The notes under the pieces: model-generated
Database searches by the model: none
What the model was told of the DNA's origin: nothing
What the model saw: the letters and a program-made list of their open reading frames with translations, nothing else
Translations under genes and position numbers: made by a program
DNA from: JAAZMF01 sp036786445
GTDB lineage: Bacteria > Bacillota > Limnochordia > DTU087
DNA: 34,108 bases
Reading direction: 5' to 3'
NCBI GenBank assembly: GCA_036786445.1
Contig: DAIQRD010000009.1
Location: 1 to 34,108 of the forward strand
In this document: positions 1 through 8,099 of the stretch, in pieces
How the letters are laid out: each line of letters begins with the position of its first letter
How positions within the stretch are numbered: the stretch's first letter is position 1

Positions 1-745
1 CCTTAACTAAGGATGCCGTAGTAGAGAGCTCATCCTCAGGCAAAGACCTCACATAAAGCAAGCGATAGGAGCGCTCCCGCACCGCCCGCAAGAATCTAGT
101 CTCTGTCCGCGGCCTATCATATCGGGGAAGTTCCTTGGGATAGATGGTATGTACCCGGACAGTATGTAAAGGAGCTAGCTTGGCAAGCTCTGCCTCTCCT
201 TGCTGACCCGCGAATTCCTGCAAACCGAAACGGATCCCTTGTGCCCTCAATAAATCAGCTACCTGCCGTAATTCGCCTGGATAGCCAGCTACTTCGGTGC
301 CACCGAACAAAATAACCTCGGGATCTGTCATGTAGACAAAACTCGCCAAGTCCGCCGCGCTGGGAGCAAGATCGGGGGCAACAGCTATCTGCTTGGGCAT
401 CTGCTCACCAGATAGGTGCTGATCTTCATCATTCCCTATCTTCAGAATCAGCCGGTAACCAGCAGCCTTCACTGTCTCAGCCATCTGCCTAATTTCCCAG
501 TCCGCCCCTGGCTCCTGGGGGGATACCGTGAGCACAAGACTCTCCACTCCCCAGCCGCCTAGCTCTTGCAGAAGATCATTCAAATCAGTGAGCCCTTCTA
601 AACGGGAACTTTGCTCCATTAGATCCCTCAGATCAACCGCGATTTCTACTGTTTGGAAGTCCTTTTCCAGGGCCAGCCGCTGGCCAATGGCTGCCAGACC
701 CGCCACTAGCCCCAGAATCACTAGTACCACGGCGCATCTCTGCAA
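1..745 (-). CDS. DUF5693 family membrane-anchored protein (3' part cut by window edge)
   Basis: The reading frame is open from 745 to the left edge, about 248 codons, and the C-terminal part lies outside the window. It starts with one hydrophobic segment (about residues 5-20) followed by a soluble region. Later it has the patterns HTVRVHTIYPKEL and RFLRAVRERSYRLLYVR, which I recognise from DUF5693 proteins of Bacillota; their function is unknown. I chose the TTG at 745 because GGGAAGG lies about 9 nt upstream and the preceding gene's TAA ends only 2 nt before it, so the two genes are almost certainly co-transcribed. A GTG about seven codons further in is an alternative start. Family assignment is from memory of conserved patterns. 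Confidence 0.75.
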   Translation of the reverse strand, partial: MQRCAVVLVILGLVAGLAAIGQRLALEKDFQTVEIAVDLRDLMEQSSRLEGLTDLNDLLQELGGWGVESLVLTVSPQEPGADWEIRQMAETVKAAGYRLILKIGNDEDQHLSGEQMPKQIAVAPDLAPSAADLASFVYMTDPEVILFGGTEVAGYPGELRQVADLLRAQGIRFGLQEFAGQQGEAELAKLAPLHTVRVHTIYPKELPRYDRPRTETRFLRAVRERSYRLLYVRSLPEDELSTTASLVK

Positions 746-747
746 AG

Positions 748-1464
748 TTACCGCCCTTCCCCACTAAGCTTAGCATAATGCCCGAAAGCGTACAGTTGCC
801 CTTGCTCAAGCCGCATCTCATCAATGATGAGAGGCACCGGCAACCTGGCCAAATCCATGAGCAAGGCTTTGTCCTCCACCAAGGCGTTCAATATGACCTG
901 GGGAACTTCCAACTTCTCCACGGTTAGGGCCTCTGGCACGAATATGATCTTAGTCTGTTCACGTACCTGAAAAACACCCCGTAGGTTGATGTCAATCCCA
1001 TGGCCAAAGAAGTTAATATTCCCCACCAAGGCAGCACCTTCAGCCATCAAGGAAATGTGCAAGCGTTTTTCTGGATCAACCTTTTCCCAAAGGTACTGAT
1101 TGATGCCATCTTCCGTCAGGAGCACTGTCACCCGCAAGTCGGCGGCATTTTCCACAAGTACTTCGCCATTGCGGTACAATGCCCTGGGATCCAATTTCAC
1201 CTGGCGACCTTGCACCAAGAAGGCGCCGACTGGCAAATCGTCGATGACGAAATCCTTGGCTTCTATGCGGATTCTGCGAAAGCGTCCCACAAGACTCATT
1301 AGTGCAGGCCTAGATTGGATATCTACTGCCAAGTACTCCACTGCAGCTAGTCTCTGCCTCAGCGCTCGTTCCACTCGGCCTTCTAAAGCCAGAGGTAACA
1401 AAATCTGGGTCAACCCAACCGTAATTATGACTATTATTAATAGCCAAGCAATGCCTGAACGCAT
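748..1464 (-). CDS. DUF2993 (LmeA-like) family protein
   Basis: The 238-residue protein has an N-terminal hydrophobic segment (about residues 5-23, rich in I, L and V) that would act as a signal anchor. A beta-rich domain follows, matching DUF2993: the early SRPALMSLVGRFRRIRIEAKDF block and the late LPVPLIIDEMRLEQGQLYAFG block. DUF2993 members are thought to bind lipids or act at the cell surface; no catalytic residues are recognisable. Two in-frame ATGs compete. The first (1470) abuts the GGGGAGG ribosome binding site, whereas the second (1464) has 6 nt of spacing, so I prefer 1464. It lies 52 nt downstream of the prfB stop and 2 nt before the DUF5693 gene. Confidence 0.7.
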   Translation of the reverse strand: MRSGIAWLLIIVIITVGLTQILLPLALEGRVERALRQRLAAVEYLAVDIQSRPALMSLVGRFRRIRIEAKDFVIDDLPVGAFLVQGRQVKLDPRALYRNGEVLVENAADLRVTVLLTEDGINQYLWEKVDPEKRLHISLMAEGAALVGNINFFGHGIDINLRGVFQVREQTKIIFVPEALTVEKLEVPQVILNALVEDKALLMDLARLPVPLIIDEMRLEQGQLYAFGHYAKLSGEGR

Positions 1465-1516
1465 TCCCATCCTCCCCTACCGGGATACCCTCCACCGCCT
1501 AGCCATAATGGCCTAG

Positions 1517-2633
1517 CTAGTGTTGTTTGTGCCAGCGTAAATAGGCCTGGATGAAAGGATCTAGTTCACCATCCATGACAGCCTGTACATTGCCGGTCTC
1601 ATAGTCTGTGCGGTGATCTTTGACCATAGTATAGGGGCAAAAGACGTAAGACCGAATCTGGCTACCCCAGGCGATTTCCCTTTGCTCACCCCGCAATTGC
1701 TCCATCATGGCTTCTTGTTCCGAAAGCTTTTTCTCTGACAAGCGGGCCCGCAAAAGCTGCATAGCCCTTTCCCGGTTAGAATGCTGAGACCGTTCCCCTT
1801 GGCATTGCACCACAACGCCCGTGGGAATATGAGTGATCCGCACAGCGGAATCGGTCTTGTTTACATGCTGACCCCCGGCCCCACTGGCCCGATAGGTGTC
1901 GATGCGCAGGTCTGCCGGTTCAATAGCTACCTCGCCATCATCTTCCACCTGGGGGATAACATCGACAGAAGCGAAAGACGTATGCCTGCGACCAGATGAG
2001 TCAAAAGGCGAAATTCTCACCAAGCGATGCACACCCTTTTCAGCCCTGAGATACCCATAGGCATTTTCCCCTTTGATGAGGATTGTGGCATTCTTGATTC
2101 CAGCTTCATCCCCAGGCATGAGGTCAATGATATCTAAATCAAAGCCCTGTTCTTCTGCCCAGCGACTGTACATCCTAAACAGCATCTCCACCCAGTCTTG
2201 AGACTCGGTACCACCGGCCCCTGAATGGATAGACAGATAAGCGTCACTACTATCGTGATCTCCACTGAGCAACGTGGCCAGTTCCAGTGCTTCGACTGCT
2301 TGGTCTAGTGTAATCAGTTCCGTTTTGACTTCCCCTATAGTGTCTGCATCATTTTCTGCTAGACCCAGTTCCAACAGCACTGACAGATCATCCAAGGCCT
2401 CGCTAACTTTCCGCCAACCTGTCAGGGGATGCCTGATACTGTTTAGTTTCCTTATGACCCCTTGAGCAGCCTCGGGATCATCCCAAAACCCCGCTTGGGC
2501 CATGATTTCTTCGTATTCGCCGACCTGCTTTTCTCTGCCGGCAACGTCAAAGATAAACCCCCATTTCTTTGACTTTCCTCTGCAATTCTTCTAGGCGATC
2601 CTGCATATCTGGTAACTCGACTTCCCAAATCAC
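1517..2633 (-). CDS. prfB: Peptide chain release factor 2 (RF2), with programmed +1 frameshift
   Basis: RF2 recognises UGA and UAA stop codons and triggers hydrolysis of peptidyl-tRNA in the ribosome. The frame-0 start is a GTG at 2633 preceded by AAGGAG at 8 nt. After 28 codons the frame reaches an in-frame TGA (2547-2549), and reading resumes in the +1 frame at GAC and continues to 1517, giving 371 residues, the usual RF2 length. The stop-codon recognition motif SPF (in VRISPFDSSGRR) and the catalytic GGQ (in GAGGQHVNK) are both present. An annotation that ignores recoding would give only the fragment starting at ATG 2503 and lose the N-terminal helix. It lies 25 nt downstream of secA, the same order as in many Bacillota, so the two are probably one operon. 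Confidence 0.95.
2547..2563 (-). promoter_or_regulatory. prfB +1 programmed frameshift site
   Basis: On the minus strand the sequence reads GGGGGTTTATCTTTGAC at the end of frame 0. CTT is the slippery codon, TGA the RF2-specific stop, and the following C is the favourable context base. The G-run 5 nt before CTT is the internal Shine-Dalgarno-like stimulator known from prfB of other bacteria. Low RF2 makes termination slow and favours slipping into the +1 frame, so RF2 autoregulates. The spacing between the G-run and CTT is a base or two longer than the classic AGGGGGTATCTTTGAC form. Confidence 0.93.
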
Positions 2634-2658
2634 TGTCAGTGCTCCTTCCTGCTGGCAC

Positions 2659-5172
2659 TTATTGTCCACAACACTTCTTGTATTTCTTGCCACTGCCACA
2701 GGGGCACGGATCATTGCGCCCGACTTTCTCTACCCGCCGCTGCGGGATGCGAGCTTGGTCCATACCACCATCTGCGTCCCGGTTGGTAACAACTTGACTA
2801 AGACGATCCTCCCGAGGCCGCTCTTCGGCCACCAATTGAACCCTAAAGAGTAGTTGGACTACATCTTCCTGCATTTCATCCATCATGGCCTGGAACATCT
2901 CATAGGCCTCGAATTTATACTCCATCAGAGGATCTCTCTGGCCATAGGCCCTGAGCCCGATCCCTTCCCGCAGATCATCCATGGCCCGCAGGTGCTCCAT
3001 CCATTTGCTATCCATAACTCTGAGCAATACGATGCGCTCTAATTCCCGAAGCTGTTCCGATCCAAGCTGTGCCTCTCGCTTCCCATAGGCTGCCAGCAAG
3101 CGGTCTGCCAATAGCTGACGCACTTCTTCCCGGTCCTTACCCTGCAGCTCTTCTACCTGTAGTTGCATGGTATGGTTTGCCAGCTCAACTAGATGATGGA
3201 CTAGACTCGGCAGATCCCAGTCTTCCTGGAATGTTTTTTCATCTGCATAAAGATCCAGCGCTGTGTCAACCTGTCGTCTCAGCATGTCCTGCATGTTCTC
3301 TTGCAGATTCTGATCCTCCAAGACTATGCGACGCTGGCCATAAATGGTCTCCCGCTGCTTGCTCATGACATCATCGTATTCCAAGACTTGCTTACGAATA
3401 TCAAAATGATGGGCTTCCAGTTTCTTTTGCGCACCTTCGATGGCTCGGCTGATCTGGGGATGCTCGATGGCTTCATCTGCTCCCCATCCCAATCGATCCA
3501 TTATGGCCCCTACCCGCTCCGAACCAAAGAGCCGCATCAGATCATCTTCCAAGGAAACATAGAATCGAGAAGAACCAGCATCACCTTGTCGTCCCGATCG
3601 CCCCCGCAACTGGTTGTCAATCCGGCGGCTTTCATGACGTTCGCTACCGAGGATGTGCATACCACCGAGTTCATTTACACCTTCTCCAAGAATAATGTCA
3701 GTCCCCCGACCCGCCATGTTTGTGGCAATGGTCACCGTACCTCTCTGTCCTGCCTCTTTGACAATCTCAGCTTCCCGTTCATGCTGCTTAGCATTGAGCA
3801 CCGAGTGGGGGATACCCCGGTCGTTCAACATGTCACTGAGCATCTCCGATTTTTCAATGGAAATCGTCCCCAGCAACACCGGTTGACCTTTACCATGTAG
3901 CTCGGCCACCTCTTCAACTATGGCAGCATACTTGGCGTCTTCAGTTCTGTACACCGCGTCAGGATAGTCAATGCGGATCATAGGCTTATGGGTGGGAATC
4001 ACAACCACGTCCATGCCGTAAATCTTCTGGAACTCCGCCTCCTCGGTGGCGGCAGTGCCGGTCATACCTGCTAGTTTCTCATACATGCGGAAGTAATTCT
4101 GAAAGGTAATAGAAGCCAGTGTCTGACTCTCCCGCTCAATCTTCACATTTTCCCTAGCCTCTATTGCTTGGTGCAACCCATCACTGTAACGCCGACCATG
4201 CATCAGCCGGCCAGTAAACTCATCAACGATGAGCACCTCACCATTTTGAACCACATAGTCCCGGTCTCTCCGAAAGAGGTTGGCTGCCTTAAGAGCCTGA
4301 TTGAGATAATGGTTAAGCTGGAAATGCTCTTCATCGAAGAGATTATCGATGCTGAGGAGATCTTCAACTCTGGCTACACCTTCCTCTGTCAAAGCCACAG
4401 TCTTTGCTTTTTCGTCCACCGTGTAATGGGTTTCAGGCTTGAGCCGGGGCACCAGCTTTGCGAAGCGATAGTATAATTCCGGGGCTTCCTCTGAGGGGCC
4501 AGAGATAATTAGGGGTGTACGAGCTTCATCTATGAGAATGCTGTCTACCTCATCGACGATGGCATAGTGTAAAGGGCGTTGCACCATTTGGTCCGCGTAG
4601 AGCACCATATTGTCACGCAGATAGTCGAAACCAAACTCATTATTGGTCCCATAGGTAACATCGGCATTGTAGGCAGCCCGGCGTTCATCGAAATCTAAAC
4701 CATGGACGATGGTGCCCACCGAAAGTCCTAGAAAGCGATACACACTGCCCATCCATTCTGCGTCCCTGCGGGCTAGATAATCATTGACAGTGACTAGATG
4801 AACACCCTTCCCAGTCAGAGCATTGAGATAAATGGGCAAGGTGGCCACCAGGGTTTTGCCTTCTCCGGTCTTCATCTCAGCAATGCGCCCTTCATGGAGG
4901 ATAATACCACCCATGAGCTGCACATCAAAATGGCGCATGTTCACTGTGCGGCGAGCAGCTTCCCGGACGACAGCGAAAGCCTCGGGCAAAATATCCTCCA
5001 AAGATGCTCCCCGGTGAAGGCGTCCCTTAAACTCTCCTGTTTTGGCCTGCAGTTCTGTATCGGATAGGGGCTGAATCTCCGCTTCCCAGCTATTGATGAC
5101 TTCAGCCTGCTGCTGAAGACGCTTGACTTCCTTACTATTAGTATCGAATAACTTGCGCAATAAGCCCAGCAT
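2659..5172 (-). CDS. secA: Preprotein translocase ATPase SecA
   Basis: SecA is the cytosolic motor that drives unfolded preproteins through SecYEG. The 837-residue protein has all expected parts: Walker A (MKTGEGKTL, about residue 100), Walker B/DEAD-like (IVDEVDSILIDEARTPLI), the preprotein cross-linking region, the second nucleotide-binding fold (TNMAGRGTDIILG), the helical scaffold/wing region and a C-terminal zinc-binding tail (CPCGSGKKYKKCC). I start at ATG 5172, which gives the standard MLGLLRKLF N-terminus. An in-frame ATG at 5223 would add 17 unusual residues and has no ribosome binding site. A likely promoter -10 at 5235-5240 would place the transcript start just upstream of 5223, which also favours 5172. 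prfB follows 25 nt downstream. Confidence 0.97.
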   Translation of the reverse strand: MLGLLRKLFDTNSKEVKRLQQQAEVINSWEAEIQPLSDTELQAKTGEFKGRLHRGASLEDILPEAFAVVREAARRTVNMRHFDVQLMGGIILHEGRIAEMKTGEGKTLVATLPIYLNALTGKGVHLVTVNDYLARRDAEWMGSVYRFLGLSVGTIVHGLDFDERRAAYNADVTYGTNNEFGFDYLRDNMVLYADQMVQRPLHYAIVDEVDSILIDEARTPLIISGPSEEAPELYYRFAKLVPRLKPETHYTVDEKAKTVALTEEGVARVEDLLSIDNLFDEEHFQLNHYLNQALKAANLFRRDRDYVVQNGEVLIVDEFTGRLMHGRRYSDGLHQAIEARENVKIERESQTLASITFQNYFRMYEKLAGMTGTAATEEAEFQKIYGMDVVVIPTHKPMIRIDYPDAVYRTEDAKYAAIVEEVAELHGKGQPVLLGTISIEKSEMLSDMLNDRGIPHSVLNAKQHEREAEIVKEAGQRGTVTIATNMAGRGTDIILGEGVNELGGMHILGSERHESRRIDNQLRGRSGRQGDAGSSRFYVSLEDDLMRLFGSERVGAIMDRLGWGADEAIEHPQISRAIEGAQKKLEAHHFDIRKQVLEYDDVMSKQRETIYGQRRIVLEDQNLQENMQDMLRRQVDTALDLYADEKTFQEDWDLPSLVHHLVELANHTMQLQVEELQGKDREEVRQLLADRLLAAYGKREAQLGSEQLRELERIVLLRVMDSKWMEHLRAMDDLREGIGLRAYGQRDPLMEYKFEAYEMFQAMMDEMQEDVVQLLFRVQLVAEERPREDRLSQVVTNRDADGGMDQARIPQRRVEKVGRNDPCPCGSGKKYKKCCGQ

Positions 5173-5234
5173 AATGGCCCATCCTTTCCGGTTCAACTCC
5201 CATGAGCCCCGATGACTAACCATATCTAATATTT

Positions 5235-5243
5235 ACTATACCA
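5235..5243 (-). promoter_or_regulatory. Probable secA-prfB promoter (extended -10)
   Basis: On the minus strand TGGTATAGT forms an extended -10 element (TGn followed by TATAGT, five of six matches). No good -35 lies 17 nt upstream, which is typical for extended -10 promoters. The predicted start near 5228 gives a 5' leader of about 55 nt to ATG 5172. Confidence 0.5.
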
Positions 5244-5294
5244 CAACTACACTTGCAGGGAAACGCACACATAGGGAAAGGGCCAGTGGGCTTA

Positions 5295-5331
5295 CCAAAA
5301 CATGAAGGGTGGGCAGCAGCACTGCCCACCC
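5295..5331 (-). terminator. Rho-independent terminator after hpf
   Basis: A perfect 10-bp GC-rich stem, GGGTGGGCAG with CTGCCCACCC around a 5-nt loop (5307-5331). On the minus strand it is followed by TTCATGTTTT, a broken T-tract. It lies 34 nt past the hpf stop and separates hpf from secA. Confidence 0.72.
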
Positions 5332-5364
5332 AAAAGCACTCAGCCATATGTTGGCGCTTGATAA

Positions 5365-5934
5365 CTAGAAGTCTGGCTCGATGAGACCATAGTCACCACT
5401 GCGTCGTTTATAAACTACATTGGCCTCCTCAGTAGTCGCATTGGCGAACACAAAGAAGTCATGACCCAATAGCTCCATCTGCAGAATAGCTTCTTCAACG
5501 GACATAGGCTTCATGGCAAACCGCTTAGTCCTGACAACCCGCGGTGGGCCTATTTCACCATCTTGCCGGCCTCCGGCTCCCCCTAAAGCACCATTACTAG
5601 CTAGTTCGCCTAGACTAGGTCCTTGCTGACGTTTTTGGAACCGGGTCTTATACTTGCGAATCTGGCGATCAATTCTGTCGACGGCTTCATCCAACGAGGC
5701 ATACATGTCCGATGTCTTGCCTTCACCCCTTACCAGCAAACCACCAACTTGGAGGGTGATCTCTGCCACGTGAAATTCTCGCTCAATCCTCAAAACTACT
5801 TCAGCTAAGGGTTCACGAGGTTCGTCAAAGAATTTGGCTATCTTCTTCAGCTTTTTCTGCGCATACTCCCGCAAAGAAGGGGTAACTTCGAGGTTCTTAC
5901 CTTTCATTATTACCCGGATTTCGTCTACAGCCAC
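5365..5934 (-). CDS. hpf: Ribosome hibernation-promoting factor, long form (HPF/RaiA/YvyD family)
   Basis: Long-form HPF binds the 30S decoding region and dimerises 70S ribosomes into inactive 100S particles in stationary phase or stress. The 189-residue protein has the N-terminal beta-alpha-beta S30AE domain (about residues 1-100, with the basic RKYKTRFQKR stretch), a linker, and the C-terminal dimerisation domain (KPMSVEEAILQMELLGHDFFVF, then VVYKRRSGDYGLIEP). The GTG at 5934 is the preferred start because AAGGAG is 9 nt upstream; a TTG at 5943 directly abuts that site and is unlikely. The gene is flanked by terminators and seems monocistronic. Confidence 0.95.
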   Translation of the reverse strand: MAVDEIRVIMKGKNLEVTPSLREYAQKKLKKIAKFFDEPREPLAEVVLRIEREFHVAEITLQVGGLLVRGEGKTSDMYASLDEAVDRIDRQIRKYKTRFQKRQQGPSLGELASNGALGGAGGRQDGEIGPPRVVRTKRFAMKPMSVEEAILQMELLGHDFFVFANATTEEANVVYKRRSGDYGLIEPDF

Positions 5935-6025
5935 TCCCACCAACTCCTTTGAGTTTGGATTGACCGACCTCTATTACTATATTTCCGCAGTGTGCCACAA
6001 ATCTCCTGCAGGGACAATCATCACC

Positions 6026-6065
6026 AAAAAAGGGCCGCCACTCTATATTTACCCCAATAGCGGCC
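6026..6065 (-). terminator. Second terminator-like hairpin downstream of the cold-shock gene
   Basis: GGCCGC and GCGGCC (6033-6038 and 6060-6065) form a 6-bp GC stem with a 21-nt AT-rich loop. On the minus strand a run of six T (6026-6031) follows one base after it. It lies 20 nt past the first terminator and could act as a back-up before hpf. Confidence 0.6.
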
Positions 6066-6084
6066 GGGTTACACCCATTGACAT

Positions 6085-6120
6085 ATAGAAAACCCCACAG
6101 ACTATGCAACTCTGTGGGGT
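6085..6120 (-). terminator. Rho-independent terminator of the cold-shock gene
   Basis: A perfect 10-bp stem ACCCCACAGA/TCTGTGGGGT (6092-6101 and 6111-6120) with a 9-nt loop. It is followed on the minus strand by TTTTCTATAT, and the hairpin begins 25 nt past the csp stop. Confidence 0.9.
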
Positions 6121-6145
6121 ACTATCAGCGATAGTTAACCGACTC

Positions 6146-6343
6146 TCAGACTTTTACAACGTTAGCAGCCTGTGGGCCCCTTTCACCTTCAACGATATCG
6201 AACTCAACTTCCTGCCCCTCGTCCAAGGTTTTGAAGCCTTGGTCCTGGATAGCGGAAAAGTGAACAAATACGTCGCCGCCGTCTTCCCTCTCAATGAAGC
6301 CGTAGCCCTTCTCCGCGTTAAACCACTTAACTTTGCCTAGCAT
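6146..6343 (-). CDS. csp: Cold-shock domain protein (Csp)
   Basis: This 65-residue protein is a single OB-fold cold-shock domain that binds single-stranded RNA and DNA and acts as an RNA chaperone. RNP1 (KGYGFIE, about residues 12-18) and RNP2 (VFVHFSAI, about 26-33) are intact, as is the C-terminal GPQAANV block. The ATG at 6343 is preceded by AGGAGG. A strong promoter about 130 nt upstream implies a long 5' leader, as is usual for cold-shock mRNAs. The gene is a single transcription unit closed by a strong terminator. Which Csp paralogue it is cannot be told from sequence alone. Confidence 0.95.
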   Translation of the reverse strand: MLGKVKWFNAEKGYGFIEREDGGDVFVHFSAIQDQGFKTLDEGQEVEFDIVEGERGPQAANVVKV

Positions 6344-6474
6344 TACTACGCATTCCTCCTAAAGATTTCTCCAACTCTTAAGGTTAGCAAACAAGGCCAA
6401 GAACAAGGGGGCTTGCATAGGGCCCGATGTTGCCCAGTAACAGCAACGCCTAAGAGTTTCCAACTTTCGAACTA

Positions 6475-6504
6475 ATGGTATCACACCCTGATCTAGCCTG
6501 TCAA
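6475..6504 (-). promoter_or_regulatory. Promoter of the cold-shock gene
   Basis: On the minus strand a perfect -35 TTGACA (6499-6504) stands 18 nt from TACCAT (6475-6480, four of six matches to TATAAT). The -35 hexamer contains the TGA stop codon of the upstream permease gene, so the promoter starts exactly where that gene ends. The predicted transcript start near 6468 leaves a leader of about 125 nt. Confidence 0.65.
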
Positions 6505-7172
6505 GAGGCTAAACGCTGTTCGTCCAATTTCATCCGTCTTTCTAGCCGGTTTACCAGAAAAGAGATACTTTTGGTCATGATCAGGTAGATGATGGCGATC
6601 TGAATATAGATTTCAAAAGGTCGATAGAACCTGGTGACATTAATCTGGCCTTTCCGCAGCAACTCTTCCAAGGAAATTACTGCCACCAAGGACGAGTCCT
6701 TGAGCAAAGCAATAAATTCGTTGCCTAAGGGTGGAATGATTCGACGAAAAGCCTGAGGCAACACAATATACTGCATTGTCTGCGAACCGGTCATGCCCAA
6801 TGAGCGGGCGGCCTCCACCTGACCCTTGTCTATAGATTGGATACCAGATCGAACGATTTCCGCAACATATGCCCCACTATTGAGGCTGAGGGCTGTCAAA
6901 GCCGCTGCCCAGTTAGAAAGGCGCAAGCCCAATTGCGGCAACCCCATATACACTACAAAGATCTGCACCAGTAGAGGCGTCCCTCGGAAAAAATCCACGT
7001 AAGCTCCCGACAGCCGACTCACGATGCGTTTCTGGGATAGGCGCCCCATACCTAGTAATGTCCCAAGGATTATGCCCATAAACACTGAAAAGGCTGTCAG
7101 TTTTACGGTAACAATGGCTCCCTCTAGGTGGGATGGCAGTATTTTCCACATCAAATCCCAGCGGAAATCCAT
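6501..7172 (-). CDS. Polar amino acid ABC transporter permease (GlnP/HisM family)
   Basis: The 223-residue integral membrane protein is the channel-forming subunit of a polar amino acid importer. It has about five hydrophobic segments and the family signatures YVDFFRGTPLLVQIFVVY, SGAYVAEIVRSGIQ, and the EAA loop EAARSLGMTGSQTMQYIVLP that contacts the ATPase, followed by RRIIPPLGNEFIALLKDSSL. Its ATG at 7172 directly follows the TAG of the binding-protein gene, so the two are translationally linked. No ATP-binding subunit follows; the next gene is the cold-shock gene with its own promoter. The substrate is not decidable; glutamine, arginine or cystine-type are the usual choices. Confidence 0.92.
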   Translation of the reverse strand: MDFRWDLMWKILPSHLEGAIVTVKLTAFSVFMGIILGTLLGMGRLSQKRIVSRLSGAYVDFFRGTPLLVQIFVVYMGLPQLGLRLSNWAAALTALSLNSGAYVAEIVRSGIQSIDKGQVEAARSLGMTGSQTMQYIVLPQAFRRIIPPLGNEFIALLKDSSLVAVISLEELLRKGQINVTRFYRPFEIYIQIAIIYLIMTKSISFLVNRLERRMKLDEQRLAS

Positions 7173-7922
7173 CTACTCAACACCAAAATACTTGGAAGAG
7201 ATTTCATCATAAATACCCTTGTCTATGACGGCTGCCAGGGCCTCATTGATTTTGCCTAAGAGGTCTTCTCTGCCTTTGCGAACCGCTATGCCATAGTGCT
7301 CAGTGGTAAAGGGCTCACCTACGATTTTGGCACCTTCCGGGTTGTTCTTAATGTAGTCATTCGCGACCTGCATATCTACAACAGCGAGATCAGCTGCCTT
7401 ATTCTGCAACTCCATGAATGCCTCAGGAATGCTGTTAAAGCGGGCCACCCGCTTCAGGCTATCCATTTCACTAGCTTCCAAGTCTCCCGTTGTCCCGATC
7501 TGTACCGCGGCTACTTTACCTGTCAAATCCTCTAGCCCCTGAATGCGATCATCGTCTTTACGGACCACCAATACCTGGCTGGCATTGAAGTACGGGTCGG
7601 AGAAATCAACTGCTTCCAGGCGAGCCTCAGTAATGGTCATGGCAGCAATCACAACATCATAGTTGCCATTGATAAGACCGGGCAAGATGCCGTCCCAAGC
7701 GGTGTTGAGGATCTGTACCTCCATACCCATTTCCGCACCTATGGCCTTGATTAGATCCATATCGAATCCTACACATTCATCAGTATCAGGGTCCACGCTT
7801 TCAAAAGGCGGGAACGTTGCATCTGAAGCTACCCGCAGCACTTCCTGGGCAAAGCCCCACCCTGATGCTCCAAAGAACAACATGACTGTAAGTATGATGG
7901 CCAAGCGATTGAATTTCTTCAC
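7173..7922 (-). CDS. Amino acid ABC transporter substrate-binding protein (family 3)
   Basis: This 249-residue solute-binding protein captures a polar amino acid outside the membrane for the adjacent permease. It has an N-terminal signal peptide (KKFNR, a hydrophobic core, then a small-residue region ending near FAQ), followed by the family-3 pattern: TFPPFESVDPDTDECVGFDMD, then GNYDVVIAAMTIT, RLEAVDFSDPYF and the late EHYGIAVRKG. No lipobox cysteine is visible, unusual for a Gram-positive binding protein. I chose GTG 7922, which has AGAGGGG about 8 nt upstream; the in-frame ATG at 7943 has no ribosome binding site. A strong promoter lies at 7973-8001. Confidence 0.92.
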   Translation of the reverse strand: MKKFNRLAIILTVMLFFGASGWGFAQEVLRVASDATFPPFESVDPDTDECVGFDMDLIKAIGAEMGMEVQILNTAWDGILPGLINGNYDVVIAAMTITEARLEAVDFSDPYFNASQVLVVRKDDDRIQGLEDLTGKVAAVQIGTTGDLEASEMDSLKRVARFNSIPEAFMELQNKAADLAVVDMQVANDYIKNNPEGAKIVGEPFTTEHYGIAVRKGREDLLGKINEALAAVIDKGIYDEISSKYFGVE

Positions 7923-7972
7923 TTCAATTACCCCTCTCTTCATCTGCAGTGTCAGTCAACTGCGATAAGATA

Positions 7973-8001
7973 ATTATACAAGAAAGAGTATAAAATTACA
8001 A
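7973..8001 (-). promoter_or_regulatory. Promoter of the amino acid transporter genes
   Basis: On the minus strand TTGTAA (7996-8001) and a perfect TATAAT (7973-7978) are separated by exactly 17 nt. It lies just after the terminator of the zinc-ribbon gene and about 50 nt before the GTG start of the binding protein. Confidence 0.8.
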
Positions 8002-8004
8002 GCA

Positions 8005-8056
8005 CAAAAAAAGGACCCTTTCCGATATTCCCCGGTAGTGTATCGGCAAGGGTCCT
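8005..8056 (-). terminator. Rho-independent terminator of the zinc-ribbon gene
   Basis: A long stem, 8012-8027 pairing with 8041-8056 (AGGACCCTT, one mismatch, then CCGATA), with a 13-nt loop. On the minus strand it is followed by seven T residues. It ends the zinc-ribbon transcript 44 nt past the stop codon. Confidence 0.93.
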
Positions 8057-8099
8057 GATTTCCATATCTTACATGGGTCTAGGCTTCAAGCCGCCCAAC

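Noticed and set aside
3301..3900. 199-codon plus-strand open frame opposite secA
   Set aside because: It is fully antisense to the conserved SecA coding sequence, has no ribosome binding site and no recognisable protein pattern.
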